Part shown: positions 44,949 through 54,724 of the stretch, in pieces | How the letters are laid out: every line of letters begins with the position of its first letter | Position numbering within the stretch: the stretch's first letter is position 1 | Source of the DNA: Ambrosia x helenae | Lineage: Eukaryota > Streptophyta > Magnoliopsida > Asterales > Asteraceae | Assembly: GCA_030844895.1 (NCBI GenBank) | Contig: CM061227.1 | Coordinates: forward strand, 71,488,593-71,552,592 | Direction: 5' to 3' | Length of the DNA: 64,000 bases | Notes under the pieces: model-generated | Told to the model about the DNA's origin: nothing | Database searches by the model: none | What the model saw: the letters and a program-made list of their open reading frames with translations, nothing else | Translations under genes and position numbers: made by a program

Positions 44949-45055
44949 AATTAATCTGGTCAAGGGGGGTTTGGGCTTGGTTTGGGCTCAGGTTTGGGCC
45001 ATGTTAGGGCTCAGAATTATAAGGGTTTGGACTTATGTCTTATCCCATCCCATAT

Positions 45056-45071
45056 CATTATTATTACTATA

Positions 45072-45125
<54 letters not shown>

Positions 45126-45158
45126 AACTACTATATATATATATATATATATATATAG
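45056..45158. repeat. ATT trinucleotide microsatellite followed by a TA run
   Basis: About 20 consecutive ATT units at 45072-45123, slightly interrupted before that, then a TA run at about 45133-45158. The open frame through it is a repeat artefact. Confidence 0.9.
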
Positions 45159-45532
45159 ATATATGTATGAATATTATCATTGTGTTGGGTTTCAAAATAT
45201 TACCAATAATAATAATAAGGCTAGTTTTGTAACGTACATGTATTTAATGCGAAATGTTACATTTTAACTTTAACTTTTGGTCATTTTTGTTTCCCTCTTT
45301 GAGTGTGTTCTCTCCCTAGGGTGTCTTTGAGTCTGATATTGTTATCTATCATTGTAAACATCATTTTGTAACAATTATCAAGTTGATTATCAATGAAATG
45401 AAAGCTTAGAAGGAGATTTGTGTGTTTTGCTAATTATATTATCATTTCGTAATCGATTCAGGGATTCCGCACCTGAATTGATAGACTTGTTTGATCATAG
45501 TCTTTGTTTGAAAATCCGATCCTTCACATACA

Positions 45533-46192
45533 AAAACTTTCCAACTCATTCTTCACTAAGTCCGGCAACTTTCTATCAATGATCATCTGTAGGAAGCGAG
45601 GATATACAAGGAATGGATGCTTTGTTGTCTTCAACTGAATAACCTCCTTCAAATGATGCATGATCATGCCTGAGAAATTGAACGGTTTGTTCAATATCAA
45701 GGCGACCACTGCAGATGCTAGAGCTTCTCTGATCGAATCAAATGTTCCCTTTCTTAGACCAAGACACTTTAGGACAACGTGTATCTTAGGTGGGGACACA
45801 TTTACTTTTTGTAACATCTCCTGCTTCATGACTTTAGCATTGAACTTCATTCTCAGAAAGCAACCACAGATTAGGATTGAGTAAAAGGTGATTGGGTCGT
45901 TGGATTAGTCTTGAAGGCGAAGCTCTTCTCGTATAAGCTACTCAATAACAAACACTTCTTTTCCTTGGATCTGGCTCTTGATAACTACAGGCACGATAGT
46001 ACATTCCATTTAGGCGTTGTGGTAGAACTCTCGTAAGATGTCTCTGTACGGTACATGCTGCTTCATGATAGCATAAGCGATCCTCGACCGCTTCAAGAAC
46101 TCGATGATTCCTTCAAACTGCTGGTTTTTATCCTTATCAATCGGACCAAGGAATGCACATAAATTATTCTCTGGCGAAGTTACCCAATCCAT
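45533..46192 (-). pseudogene. Copia extra ORF, N-terminal part
   Basis: Frames 46192-46010 and 45850-45524 together give the N-terminal part of the ORF downstream of copia pol. Blocks: NNLCAFLGPIDKDK, FEGIIEFLKRSRIAYAI, ILREFYHNA, then LILNKPFNFSGMIMHHLKE and FLVYPRFLQMIID. The same blocks in the same order occur in the decayed plus-strand ORF at 30380-31000. A stop or frame change separates the two frames (about 45851-46009). The right-hand end is cut at 45533 by the solo LTR. The function of this family is not known to me. Confidence 0.65.
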
Positions 46193-47723
46193 GATTCTGT
46201 AGACAAAGAAGGTATTAGATCATAAAACGACAGAAAAACGGGCAAAATGACCAAAGTTGCATGAATTTTCTGCAACAGGCGACTAGCATCTGCTAGTCGC
46301 CCCTTTTTTCAGAAGATTGGAACTGTAATCGCTCGATAAAGACAACACTAGAACCCTAATAGCATGACTATGCATGCGACTAGGAATCCTAGTCGCCTGC
46401 ACTATTCAGATTCCCATTCAAATGGGTCAAATGCAACCTAGGTCGATTTGTGTTATGATTTTTATGTTACTATTATCTAAATGGGACGATTAACCATCCC
46501 CTGTGTAGATTTTACATTAACAAACATGTTTCACAGGTTTATTAATCGGTTTATGGTCGGTTACGGTTTCGTTCACAAAAACATCGATTTGAACCCTAAA
46601 AACAGGTTGCTTGGATATGAAAATTTGAAAATATGATACCTATAAGATGCTTAACAAGATTCTAGGATTAGAAAAACACGAGCAACAAAGGTTTGTATAA
46701 TCGCTTTGGAGGGAAACAAGGAGTAACAGTGAACAACTTTTGAAAAGTGATTAAGAAAAGTTTAACTATTGTTTATATGCCATCCTTAGTCATTCTACTG
46801 TAGACACGATTAGGATGCTAGTCGCCCCAAGTTCCACACGACTAGGAACCTAGTCGTCTGATGATTTACACGAGTAAGGCCCTAGTCGCTCGTTCTCATC
46901 AACGATTAGGTTTAACCTTTTTCAAATGCTAATCGTGTCTACCACACACAACTAAGATAAAATACACACGATTAGATAGCTAGTCGTCCTTAAAACAAGC
47001 GATTTTAACCAGTTTTTCGAAAGTGATTCAGATTCTGACTCAGAAAACTTTTATTTTTCAATTCTTTCACCCCGATACTTGAGAAAGCATGGTTTTGACC
47101 CGACAATTTTCAAGTTTCGAATAGTTGTATTTCCAGCTTCAATTTCTGAAAGGATTAAGATTACAATGGATTAACGTTCTAACATCGGTAACCTAGAATG
47201 AAATAAACATAAAATCTTTTTCGTTTTTTCAAGATAATCAAACAGGAATTAAAGTGCAGGAATTGAAATAATTATTCACAAGCATATTTTTGTGAGTTTC
47301 ATATGTTAGGGAATCATAATAGTGCACGGACTAAACTGGAACCCTTGTTTTTCTCAGTTCATTTCTCTTTTACCAATAAGCATCCTACAACAATTGACAA
47401 TATTGTTCTCCAACTAAACTCAAAATCAAGTTTTATCGCTAGGCACTTTAGTTACGTTAAGGTAATATTAAGACTGATTTACATGGTGTTCCTCGCCACG
47501 CGACACATTCCCATATCAAGGCATGCACAAAGCTTCCTAGTCACCGGTGAATAAGCTGCTGTCATTCGTATTTCCAAGGAATGGACTCAGTGGTGACCAG
47601 ATCTGCATAAACGATGCAACAGAGAGACCAGTGAGATCCAGACCAAAGTTCAAGTCAAATACCGTTAGTTTATTTATCGGTACGATGCTTTAAGTATATT
47701 ATTTGATACCTTAGAGCGAATTA
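46193..47723. other. Non-coding copia segment with CGACTAG/CTAGTCG palindromic words
   Basis: No gene is supported. Between 46267 and 47010 the word CGACTAG or its complement CTAGTCG (with near variants CGATTAG, CTAATCG) occurs at least eleven times. Several are paired as inverted repeats, such as CGACTAGGAATCCTAGTCG (46378-46396) and CGACTAGGAACCTAGTCG (46840-46857). The stretch lies between copia RNase H and the extra ORF. Confidence 0.7.
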
Positions 47724-48023
47724 TCAATGAGAATCAGGGTTTTGGCATTTCGATTCTTTTGCTCTTTTAGGATTCCCAGACGTCTCCTGATCAGAATTTA
47801 TTCTATATTTTTTGTTTTTCTTTTTCTTGGAAATGACATAGAGGTGCCTCAGTTGTAAGCTGGGAACCAAACATACGACACATGTGCCACTTCTTTTATT
47901 CTGAGAGACGCCCAGTTCACCCCGGATGTACCAACCTCTTAAAGACCAAGAAACCTCGGATTTTGGCATTCTATCAAACGAGATTTCGGTACCAAGACCA
48001 TATGCCAACGCACATTGATCCAC
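47724..48023 (-). CDS. Short open frame of unknown nature in the copia pol-to-extra-ORF gap
   Basis: A 99-codon frame with a mixed composition and a basic C-terminal run (KKKKNKKYR). I do not recognise it. It lies in the stretch that continues the copia element past the LTR at 48135-50452. It may be a remnant of the element and not a gene; evidence is only its length in AT-rich surroundings. Confidence 0.25.
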   Translation of the reverse strand: MDQCALAYGLGTEISFDRMPKSEVSWSLRGWYIRGELGVSQNKRSGTCVVCLVPSLQLRHLYVISKKKKNKKYRINSDQETSGNPKRAKESKCQNPDSH

Positions 48024-48134
48024 ACAAGTTTCAGTTAATTTAGGTTTATATCACCATGAAGAACATGGAAATGATTTTGAGCCTACTGACACATCATTGT
48101 AGAGGCTGCGTATAAGTTCCAAATCTTTTAAAAT

Positions 48135-49580
48135 TGTAACATCCCAAAAATTTGCTAGACATTTATATGGAAACGGTTACCCGGTTATTATCAAATAGAT
48201 CCGTTAATAGGTTTTGACGTATATGATGATGTTTATGAACCGGTTAGCGAGTTTGATACATATGTCTTGGGTTAAAGAAATAAAGGGGCCCAAACGACAA
48301 TGTTTAAAATGTTTTTATGCCTTTGAACTCAAGTTGCACTAATTATATAGTGGAGGGACCAAAGTGTAAGTTCGTACAAAAATTTGATCCAAGTTATATA
48401 ACAACCCTAGGTCTCATGCGACCTAGGGTGTCTCTGCCGCAAAGAAACAAACTTCAGCGACAAGAATAATACGAGACACCGAGAATGGTGGTTCATGGTG
48501 GTTCCGGTTACGCGACTCCAAGTTTATTTCGATGTAGTTCTCTACACGTATCATAAACGTTTGGTCGTTCGTTTTCGTTGTTTGTTTTGTATTATATTGA
48601 GCTAGCGTTGGATGCCCGGTTCTGTCATGTTGATGGTGATAAGTGATGGTGGTTCAGGAGGTTGTGCGTCGATGAAGGTGACCGGTGGTTCGGGTTTCAT
48701 GACGAGAGGTGGTTATGTTGTGTGATTTTGAAGTTGACGATGGTGATATCGTTAATGGTGGTTCTTGGATTCCAGTTGTTGTAAGGAACAATAAAGAGGG
48801 AGGTGTCGACTGTTGTGGCAAATGGGTCAGAGAAGGAAGGTTGTCGCGGAAAAGTTATGGACTGTTTTGTTGGCGGGGTAGCCGATCGGTGGATCGGGCG
48901 AAGGCCAAAGGAGGTGATTATGATGATGGCGATGGGATTTGGTTATGGCTTTCCTATTGTAATCATGTGCAGATGATGTCGTTGATGATGAAGTAGGCTC
49001 ATGAGGTTCATGGTAATTAGTTTATAAAAATTGTTATGAAGATGATGGACGTATTGTAAATAGTGATGACAAAGGAGATGGTTGATAATTTATGATGTTG
49101 AAGTTGATGGTGCATATAATTTGATCATCAAAATTATGGTGATGGTTTTTTTCTTTAGAATGGGATTATGGTTAATATAAATGAGGATGAGGGTAGTGTG
49201 TGAAACCATGTGTAGCATGTTCACGTAAGTTTGGTCTTGGGTTTACAAGACTATTTTCAAAGTGGATTCACATTATCTTAATGGTTGGGTTCGTGCGAGA
49301 TGAATTACGGTTCGATGCAGATCAACTTGTAGATTTGGAAGCATTGCAATCAGTGAGTTCTTGTGCCCACTCTTTTAGTTATTATTTTTCTAAATATTTT
49401 GGGCTGGCGTGCATGCCAAACCAGCATGATTATTTTATGAAGTCACAAAATATTTTTATGAGCTATAAATAGTTTGTGTGCAAATGAAATCCATATTAAC
49501 TCATACATATTATTTTGGTATGAAATGTGAGTTGGCGGAATGTGCCTAATGTGTTATTATATGGTTTGAGTTATATGTGT

Positions 49581-49619
<39 letters not shown>

Positions 49620-50452
49620 TAGACTATTGTCTTCATTAAAGTGTGGCTTAAGTTTTTATTTAATAAGCGAAATGCGCTTAATGTCTTGGCCACGTATTTG
49701 AAACCTTACTTGGTAGATCAAGTTTTGTCTTGATTGTTACTTGTTTAGGTTACATGGTTTATCATATAATTTATATAAATTGTGTATGTCAGTTATCGGG
49801 AATATAAACTGAGCTATAATATTATGTGATATGCCTGCTATAAATTATATTTAGGGTTTGAGTCGAGTAGGCGGAATGCGCTTATGCAGACTTAGTATTG
49901 TTGTGCTAAATAGGCGGGATGCGCTTATTATGGATTCTAACTAAAGTTTTGGGTTGAATAGGCGGGTTGCGCTTATCCTAGACTTTAAATATTGCTTAGG
50001 GAACAATTAAGCGGACTGCGCGTATTGTTGACTCTAAGGTTATAGTATTTTGTTATTGTTTATCTTAACAACTTACTATTATTGAAAACTTATAAAACTT
50101 GAACTCAGTCAGCGTAGCTGACTTTTGCATACACGTTAGATTGATTTCAGGTTGTGGATGAATAAAGGGCGCCTTGGCATGCAGTGGAGCTACTCAATTG
50201 CGGTTGACATTTCAATTAAGAAGACGTCTACGAGATTGCTCGAACGTTTATTACATTATTTTCCTAAGACTTTAATAGTTTAATTAATATTCTTTTGACC
50301 TGTCTCGGGAAAACCATGTTTAGTAATTTAATAACATCTTTAATATTCCGCTGCGTATTTTCTGAAATAAAATAAGATTTCGTTTGAATTGTTAACATGG
50401 TTTTAGTATTTGAATGCCAACTGTTTGACCTGTCGGTTTTGAGGGTCTTACA
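48135..50452 (+). repeat. LTR of another gypsy-type family (solo or truncated)
   Basis: Starts TGTAACATCCC (48135) and ends GGGTCTTACA (50452), about 2.32 kb, with TG..CA ends. Flanks are A-rich (AAAAT before, AAAAA after), so a 5-bp TSD can neither be confirmed nor excluded. TATA-like TTATATAAC at about 48394-48402 lies upstream of a leader-like region. The 3' half carries six imperfect copies of GGCGGGATGCGCTTAT (49533-50030) and a TA run at about 49584-49616. No internal coding region is attached. The small frames at 48709-48996 and 49200-49472 are not convincing. Confidence 0.7.
49533..50030. repeat. Six interspersed GGCGGnATGCGCTTAT words
   Basis: Words at about 49533 (variant GGCGGAATGTGCCTAAT), 49661 (AAGCGAAATGCGCTTAAT), 49870, 49912, 49961 and 50011 (AGCGGACTGCGCGTATT). 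Each is partly self-complementary (AAGCG / CGCTT). Spacing between the last four is about 40-50 bp. Confidence 0.75.
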
Positions 50453-50700
50453 AAAAATTTTAAAGGATTCAGATAGTCCACTGATGAGTGTATATCATTT
50501 CCCTTTTCACCAAATGAAAACTCGATTTTTGGATATTAAATTTTTTTTTTTATTTTTGAAAATTTCTTATTATTTTCTGATGTTTTTGTATTTTTCTGAT
50601 TTTTCTCCCTCTAAAAATCTAAAAATTTATGAAAAGACAATATTTTTGGATTTTTCAAGTTTTTGAAGAAAAATATTTACAAAAACGATCACCAAGTGGA
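50453..50700. other. AT-rich 3' flank of copia pol
   Basis: T-rich runs, no coding signal; lies between the end of RNase H and the inserted LTR. Confidence 0.4.
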
Positions 50701-51360
50701 AGTTAATCCTGCTTTTCTTTAATGCCGTTTAAAATTAACAAATAATCAAAACGAGGTTTGTCAAAAACTTTGGTGAATAAGTCGGCACGTTAATGGGTAA
50801 TCAGTGTGGATTTTCACAACATCGATCAGTTTCTTTTCAAAGCAATCGTGTATGAAATGATACCGAACGAGGATGTGTTTCGCCTTGGAATGATTAACCG
50901 AGTCTTTAGCAAGTACTATAGCGGACTCATTATCACAGTAGATGGGAGTACTTAGAAATTTGAAACCGTAGTCTCTCATTTGCTGTTGTATCCATAAAAC
51001 CTGGGAGCAGCAGCTGGATGCAGCTATATATTCTGACTCACAAGTTGATAATGACACAAAGGCTTGCTTCTTGCATTTCCATGAGACTAGTCTTGAACCC
51101 AAAAACTAGCATCTAGCCGATGTGGATTTGAGGTCTGTCTTGCATACGCCATAGTCAACATCACTAAAAGCGATGAGGTCAAACTTATTGTCAATAGGGT
51201 ACCATAGACCTTTGGTCGGACAACCCTTTAGATAACGTAAGATCCGCTTCACAGCAATCAGGTGGGACTGTTTCGGCCTTGACTGGTATGTTGATAGAAG
51301 ACACGTTGCAAACATTATATCGGGTCTTGAAGCAGTGAGATACATTAACGAGCCAATCAT
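50701..51360 (-). pseudogene. pol: Copia RNase H, frameshifted
   Basis: Two frames, 51360-51106 and 51102-50761, give the copia RNase H. The first has IGSLMYLTASRPDIMFATCL, LRYLKG and the catalytic-Asp segment AFSDVDYG; the second has SWKCKKQAFVSLSTCESEYIA, CDNESAI and KHILVRYHFI. A TAG separates them (51106-51108). Another frame change near 50795 precedes the terminal DLFTK-like segment, which reads on to about 50708. RNase H removes the RNA strand during reverse transcription. Non-functional. Confidence 0.85.
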
Positions 51361-51459
51361 CTCTCTATAGATGAAAGGATCAACGGCTTGTCATTTCTCG
51401 TCAACACCAATCTCGTGATTGGTTTGAATGGGGGTGGCCACAGGAGTAGAGTCTTCCAT

Positions 51460-52005
51460 CTAGCTCATCTCGAACTTCTCCTGCATAAGCTTTTCAAATT
51501 CCCTGCATAATTCATCATTAGTAGACCCAAAAATAATATCATCAACGTAAACCTGTACCAGAAGACAGTCACCACCCTTTATCTTGGTGAATAAGGTGCA
51601 ATCCACGAGTCCATGGTCGAACCCGTTGGATATCAGATAGTTGCTCAGCAATTGGTACCATTCACGCGGAGCCTGATGGAGTTCGTACAATGCCTTATTC
51701 AGTTTATAGACTTTTTCACGATGAAACAGATCCTCAAAGCCCTGTGGCTGTGCAACATACACCTCTTCCTTCACTATACCATACAGAAAGGCACTTTTCA
51801 CGTCCATTTGATAAACCTTGAATCGTTTGTACGAAGCATAAGCTATGAACATCCGAATAGCTTCAAGGCGTGCAACTGGAGTGTATACTTCGTTGTAATC
51901 TATTCTTTCAATTTGTCGGAAGCCGAGTACAACTAGATGAGCCTTGTTTCTGATAACCACCCCATGGCCATCCCCGTTTACACTTGTAGAGCCACTTTGT
52001 TCCAA
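51460..52005 (-). pseudogene. pol: Copia reverse transcriptase
   Basis: The frame carries the copia RT blocks: NKAHLVVLGFRQIERIDYNEVYTPVARLEAIR (RT start), YQMDVKSAFLYG, EVYVAQPQGFE, KLNKALYELHQAPREWY, and the catalytic LVQVYVDDIIFGSTN with YVDD at about 51544. N- and C-terminal parts are separated from neighbouring frames by stops, so the polyprotein is broken. Typical plant Ty1/copia. Confidence 0.92.
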
Positions 52006-52224
52006 GTTTCTTCGAGCCTAGAGGTAAGTCAACAAAGTCCCACACCCCTAGCTTTTGGAACTGCTAAAGTTCGGCTTGCATCGCTTCAATCCATGGTTCC
52101 TCCCACAATGCCTCTTGCACCATTCTTGGTTCTTTTTGAGAAACATATAAGGCGAAGGACCAATCGTTTTGATGACCTGCTTTCCTGATGCCTGAATATG
52201 GAGCTAGGGTACCTGCATTGTCAC

Positions 52225-53115
52225 TTAAGTTAGCCTTTCTGAGTTACCACGTGTCATAACTCGGCTAGCTAGATCCCCAATCACATTTTGCAACGGATGA
52301 CTGACGTGAATCCGAGATTCCGGATGTGCCGCCACTGGAGCATCCGAATGCCAATTGAGATTTTCCATGTTTTCTGAAAGATTTGTCTCTACGGCGCTTG
52401 AACTAGAAGTTATAGCGGGTTGCATATTAAACCTTGAGAGATCAATACGTAGATTAATCCCTGGAGCTATAGAAGTAGAAGGACCAGCTTGATTATTCCC
52501 GTTAGGAATGACTGGAGCTGTAGTGGTAGATTCACCATTTCCAACTTGTTTCTCAGTTAGTATTTCATGAGACTCTGCAAATTCCTCGTCCGAAGATGAA
52601 GATTCCTGAATCTCTGCTGAAGCTTCCTGAAAAACTCCCTTTGCCTCTACTTCTGCGGTTTTGTTAAGGGGACCCGTAGATGCAGAAGCATTGGATGTTG
52701 CTGATGTATTGACGATGATCGGATACACTAGTGGTGAACTAGCTTCATTTTCACACTTGTAATATATTTGTGCAACAACATCGTCAACAACATTATCTGC
52801 GTTGAAAGAATCAAACAGACTTTTATAGTCGAACAACCAATCGGGTCAAACACCAGGAGCATTAACAGTATAGCGTTGAACATCGACATTAAGCCATTCT
52901 TCAACAAGTTGGGTTCTTTTATTGTATACTCTCTTGTTAGGAGTGTTGTATCCAATAAAGAACTCTTCTTCTGCCTTGGCTCCAAATTTCCTATGTGGTT
53001 GGATCATGGTGCATTGAGCTCCGAAAGGCTCCAGAAATGATAAGTTCGGTTTCCTACGGTTCAACAATATGTAAGAAGTCTTACCATGCTTCTTTACCGT
53101 AAGAACCCTATTTAG
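52225..53115 (-). pseudogene. pol: Copia integrase C-terminus and acidic linker before RT
   Basis: Frame 53118-52846 contains the integrase C-terminal (GKTSYILLNRRKPNLSFLEP, FIGYNTPNKRVYN) shared by plant copia proteins. Frame 52836-52225 follows after a stop. It is a Ser/Glu/Asn-rich linker ending in a segment near the RT (PLQNVIGDLASRVMTR). The upstream edge is the hAT-type insertion at 53116. Confidence 0.8.
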
Positions 53116-53740
53116 CAATGTTTTCAGGACCGGATCGAACAGCGAACCGGATGCCTTACTGGTTCACTGGTCAGACCAGTCGGACCGGATTTAAGAAACC
53201 GGATGAGGTAATAAAAAATATATTTTTTTTATAACAAAATTTTATCAAATAATTATAGGCCCAAAGATTCAAAGTAAGTTGCTCATGGGCTTGAAGTTAA
53301 CTTCTGATGGGCCAAGGTGTGCATAAAGCCTTTTAGGGTTCCATATATGTTGTAATGTAAAAAAAGTGGTGAGCATTTGATCTTCTTCTTCTTTTTTTTT
53401 TTGTTACCAAGTCTTCTTCTTCGTCTTCTCTATGTTTGTTGTCTGCATTTGATCTTCTTCATCGGATGTATAGAGGTTGCATTTCCCATGCCTTACATCG
53501 TTTTGTTGCAAGGTTTCTTCTACTTTTCTAAGTGTTCTCTAAACGATTTTGGGTATAAAAACAAGCTTACCGGTCAGACCGGCCGAACCACCGAACCGCT
53601 AAACCGCCGAAAAACAATGGACCGGCCGATTTTTTGAAGGCCTAACGAACTGAGTGAATCGGGCCGCCAAGGTGAACGATCCGCGGTTGAACCGGTTGGA
53701 CTGGCCGGTCCAATCCGGTTTTCAAAACCTTGCTATTTAG
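53108..53740. mobile_element. Nonautonomous hAT-type element (617 bp) with 8-bp TSD
   Basis: CTATTTAG at 53108-53115 and 53733-53740 flank a unit at 53116-53732. It starts CAATGTTTTCAGGACCGGAT, and its other end, read inward on the minus strand, is CAAGGTTTTGAAAACCGGATTGG. These imperfect terminal inverted repeats and the 8-bp duplication are hallmarks of hAT elements. The ends are rich in CCGG words that can fold together. The open frame inside at 53377-53637 shows no transposase. It interrupts copia integrase between its catalytic core and C-terminus. Confidence 0.88.
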
Positions 53741-54724
53741 AGTATAACACACGCAGTGAACGACCTCATTCCTGAAGAATACAGGTAGGTTCGAATCTGC
53801 GAGCATCATTCTGGCTGCTCTATAAGAGTCAGATTCTTTCTTTCTGCAACCCCGTTTTGCTGAGGAGTGTATGGCGCTGTGAATTCATGATGAATACCCT
53901 TTTCTGCACATAAAGACTCCATAGCATGATTCTTGAATTCTGTTCCATTGTCGCTTCGAATCCTGCGGATCATCAGCTGATAAATATTTTCTAGTTTGGA
54001 GAACAGATTCTTCAAGTACTCGAACTTCTCACTTTTATGCTGCATGCATACCACCCTAGGGAATGTTGAATAACCATATGTGACAACCAGACAGTATAGA
54101 TCTCCATTCTTGCTTTTTCTATTGACAGGACCAAAAAGATCCATGTGCAATCTCTCGAGAGGTAAACTGACCGAGTTGACCTTCTTGGGCTTGTGAGATT
54201 TCTTTTTCTACTTTCTCTTTTTTCATGAAACACAGACGTCACTTAAATGAAAATACTTGACTAAGACACCTTCCACTAGCTGATTCTGGACCAGATGGTT
54301 CATCTTCCTTAAGTGGACGTGTCCCATACGTCTGTGCCACATGATTGATTGCTTGACTCATATCCAGAACCTACAGATTGTTGACACCTGGAGCAGAAAT
54401 CATAACCCACTCCTTAGGAAATTTAAAACCAGGTTTCAGAATAAAGAATGTGTTGTCATCAAAGAACACAGTGAACTTCTTGTCACATATCCACAAAACA
54501 CTCAGCAAATTGTGGTATATCTGCTTCACGAAGCTGATCTTCTCGAAGCTCACAATACCATTACTCATGCTACCTTGTTTTGTGATATAACCCCCTTTGT
54601 TACCAGCAAAAGCAACACATCCCTCGTCATGTGCCCAGAAGCTTCAATATCAACAATCCATAGGTTGCTGATAAGGCCCTATGGAACTCCCTGCACAAAC
54701 ATTCACAGTTTAGTGGTTAAGGGG
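53741..54724 (-). pseudogene. pol: Copia integrase core, GAG-pre-integrase and protease remnant
   Basis: Frame 54150-53806 is the integrase catalytic core: HMDLFGPVNRKSKNGDLYCLV (first Asp), IRSDNGTEFKN (second Asp), and FTAPYTPQQNGVAERKNLTL (catalytic Glu). Upstream, about 54370-54200 gives the GAG-pre-integrase HRRMGH-type zinc segment, with a stop and frame change near 54210. Frames at 54568-54371 carry the FDDNTFFILKPGFKFPKEWV segment. At about 54640-54665 a VDIEASGHMT motif stands where copia protease usually has VDSG(C/A)S. The piece ends at the gypsy insertion at 54725. Confidence 0.85.

Larger units (their letters stand above)
42699..45266 (-). mobile_element. Solo LTR of a gypsy-type element (2558 bp) with TSD TTTTA
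   Basis: TTTTA at 42699-42703 and 45262-45266 flank an LTR running from 45261 (minus-strand start TGTAACATTTCGC) to 42704 (minus-strand end GGGGTGTTACA). The region near 43310-43345 matches the AAGGTGAGTT(C/T)AC...CCCC leader segment of the other gypsy LTRs. It contains a long ATT trinucleotide microsatellite, a TA run, and two tRNA-like modules. No internal coding region is attached, so LTR-LTR recombination is the simplest origin. Confidence 0.85.
42447..45537 (+). mobile_element. Solo LTR (copia-type, about 518 bp) with TSD AAAAC, carrying a nested LTR
   Basis: AAAAC at 42447-42451 and 45533-45537 flank a unit that starts TGTAGACAC (42452) and ends CACATACA (45532), giving TGTA...TACA ends. 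Removing the nested LTR (42704-45261 plus one TSD copy) leaves about 518 bp. A TATA-like CTATATATAGG at about 42678-42688 follows a cluster of GGTCGAA/TTCGCCC words (42529-42668). Past the nested insertion come leader-like DNA and an AATGAAATGAAAGC polyadenylation-like segment (about 45394-45407). No internal region is present. It splits the copia extra ORF. Confidence 0.8.
41215..54724 (-). mobile_element. Old Ty1/copia (Sirevirus-like) retrotransposon backbone, multiply interrupted
   Basis: Minus-strand pieces occur in the order protease remnant, GAG-pre-integrase, integrase, RT, RNase H (54719 down to about 50700), a non-coding stretch, then an extra ORF (46192-45533 and 42451-41215). An additional ORF after pol is a feature of Sireviruses; calling this one Sirevirus-like is inference. 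No LTR of its own is seen. The 5' part presumably lies beyond 64000, past the gypsy insertion at 54725, and the 3' part lies on the far side of the Helitron that ends at 41214. Other insertions are at 42452-45532, 48135-50452 and 53116-53732. Every pol segment carries frameshifts or stops. Confidence 0.8.

Noticed and set aside
45035..45232. Tyr-rich 65-aa frame
   Set aside because: Translation of an ATT/TA microsatellite.
46267..47010. CRISPR-like array
   Set aside because: Words are short, irregularly spaced and palindromic in a plant retroelement; no regular repeat-spacer pattern or cas genes.
48709..49472. 95-aa and 90-aa frames inside an LTR
   Set aside because: No domain, no splice support, within repeat DNA.
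48130..50457. Confirmed TSD for the 48135-50452 LTR
   Set aside because: Flanks AAAAT and AAAAA are A-rich and differ at one base, so no claim is made.
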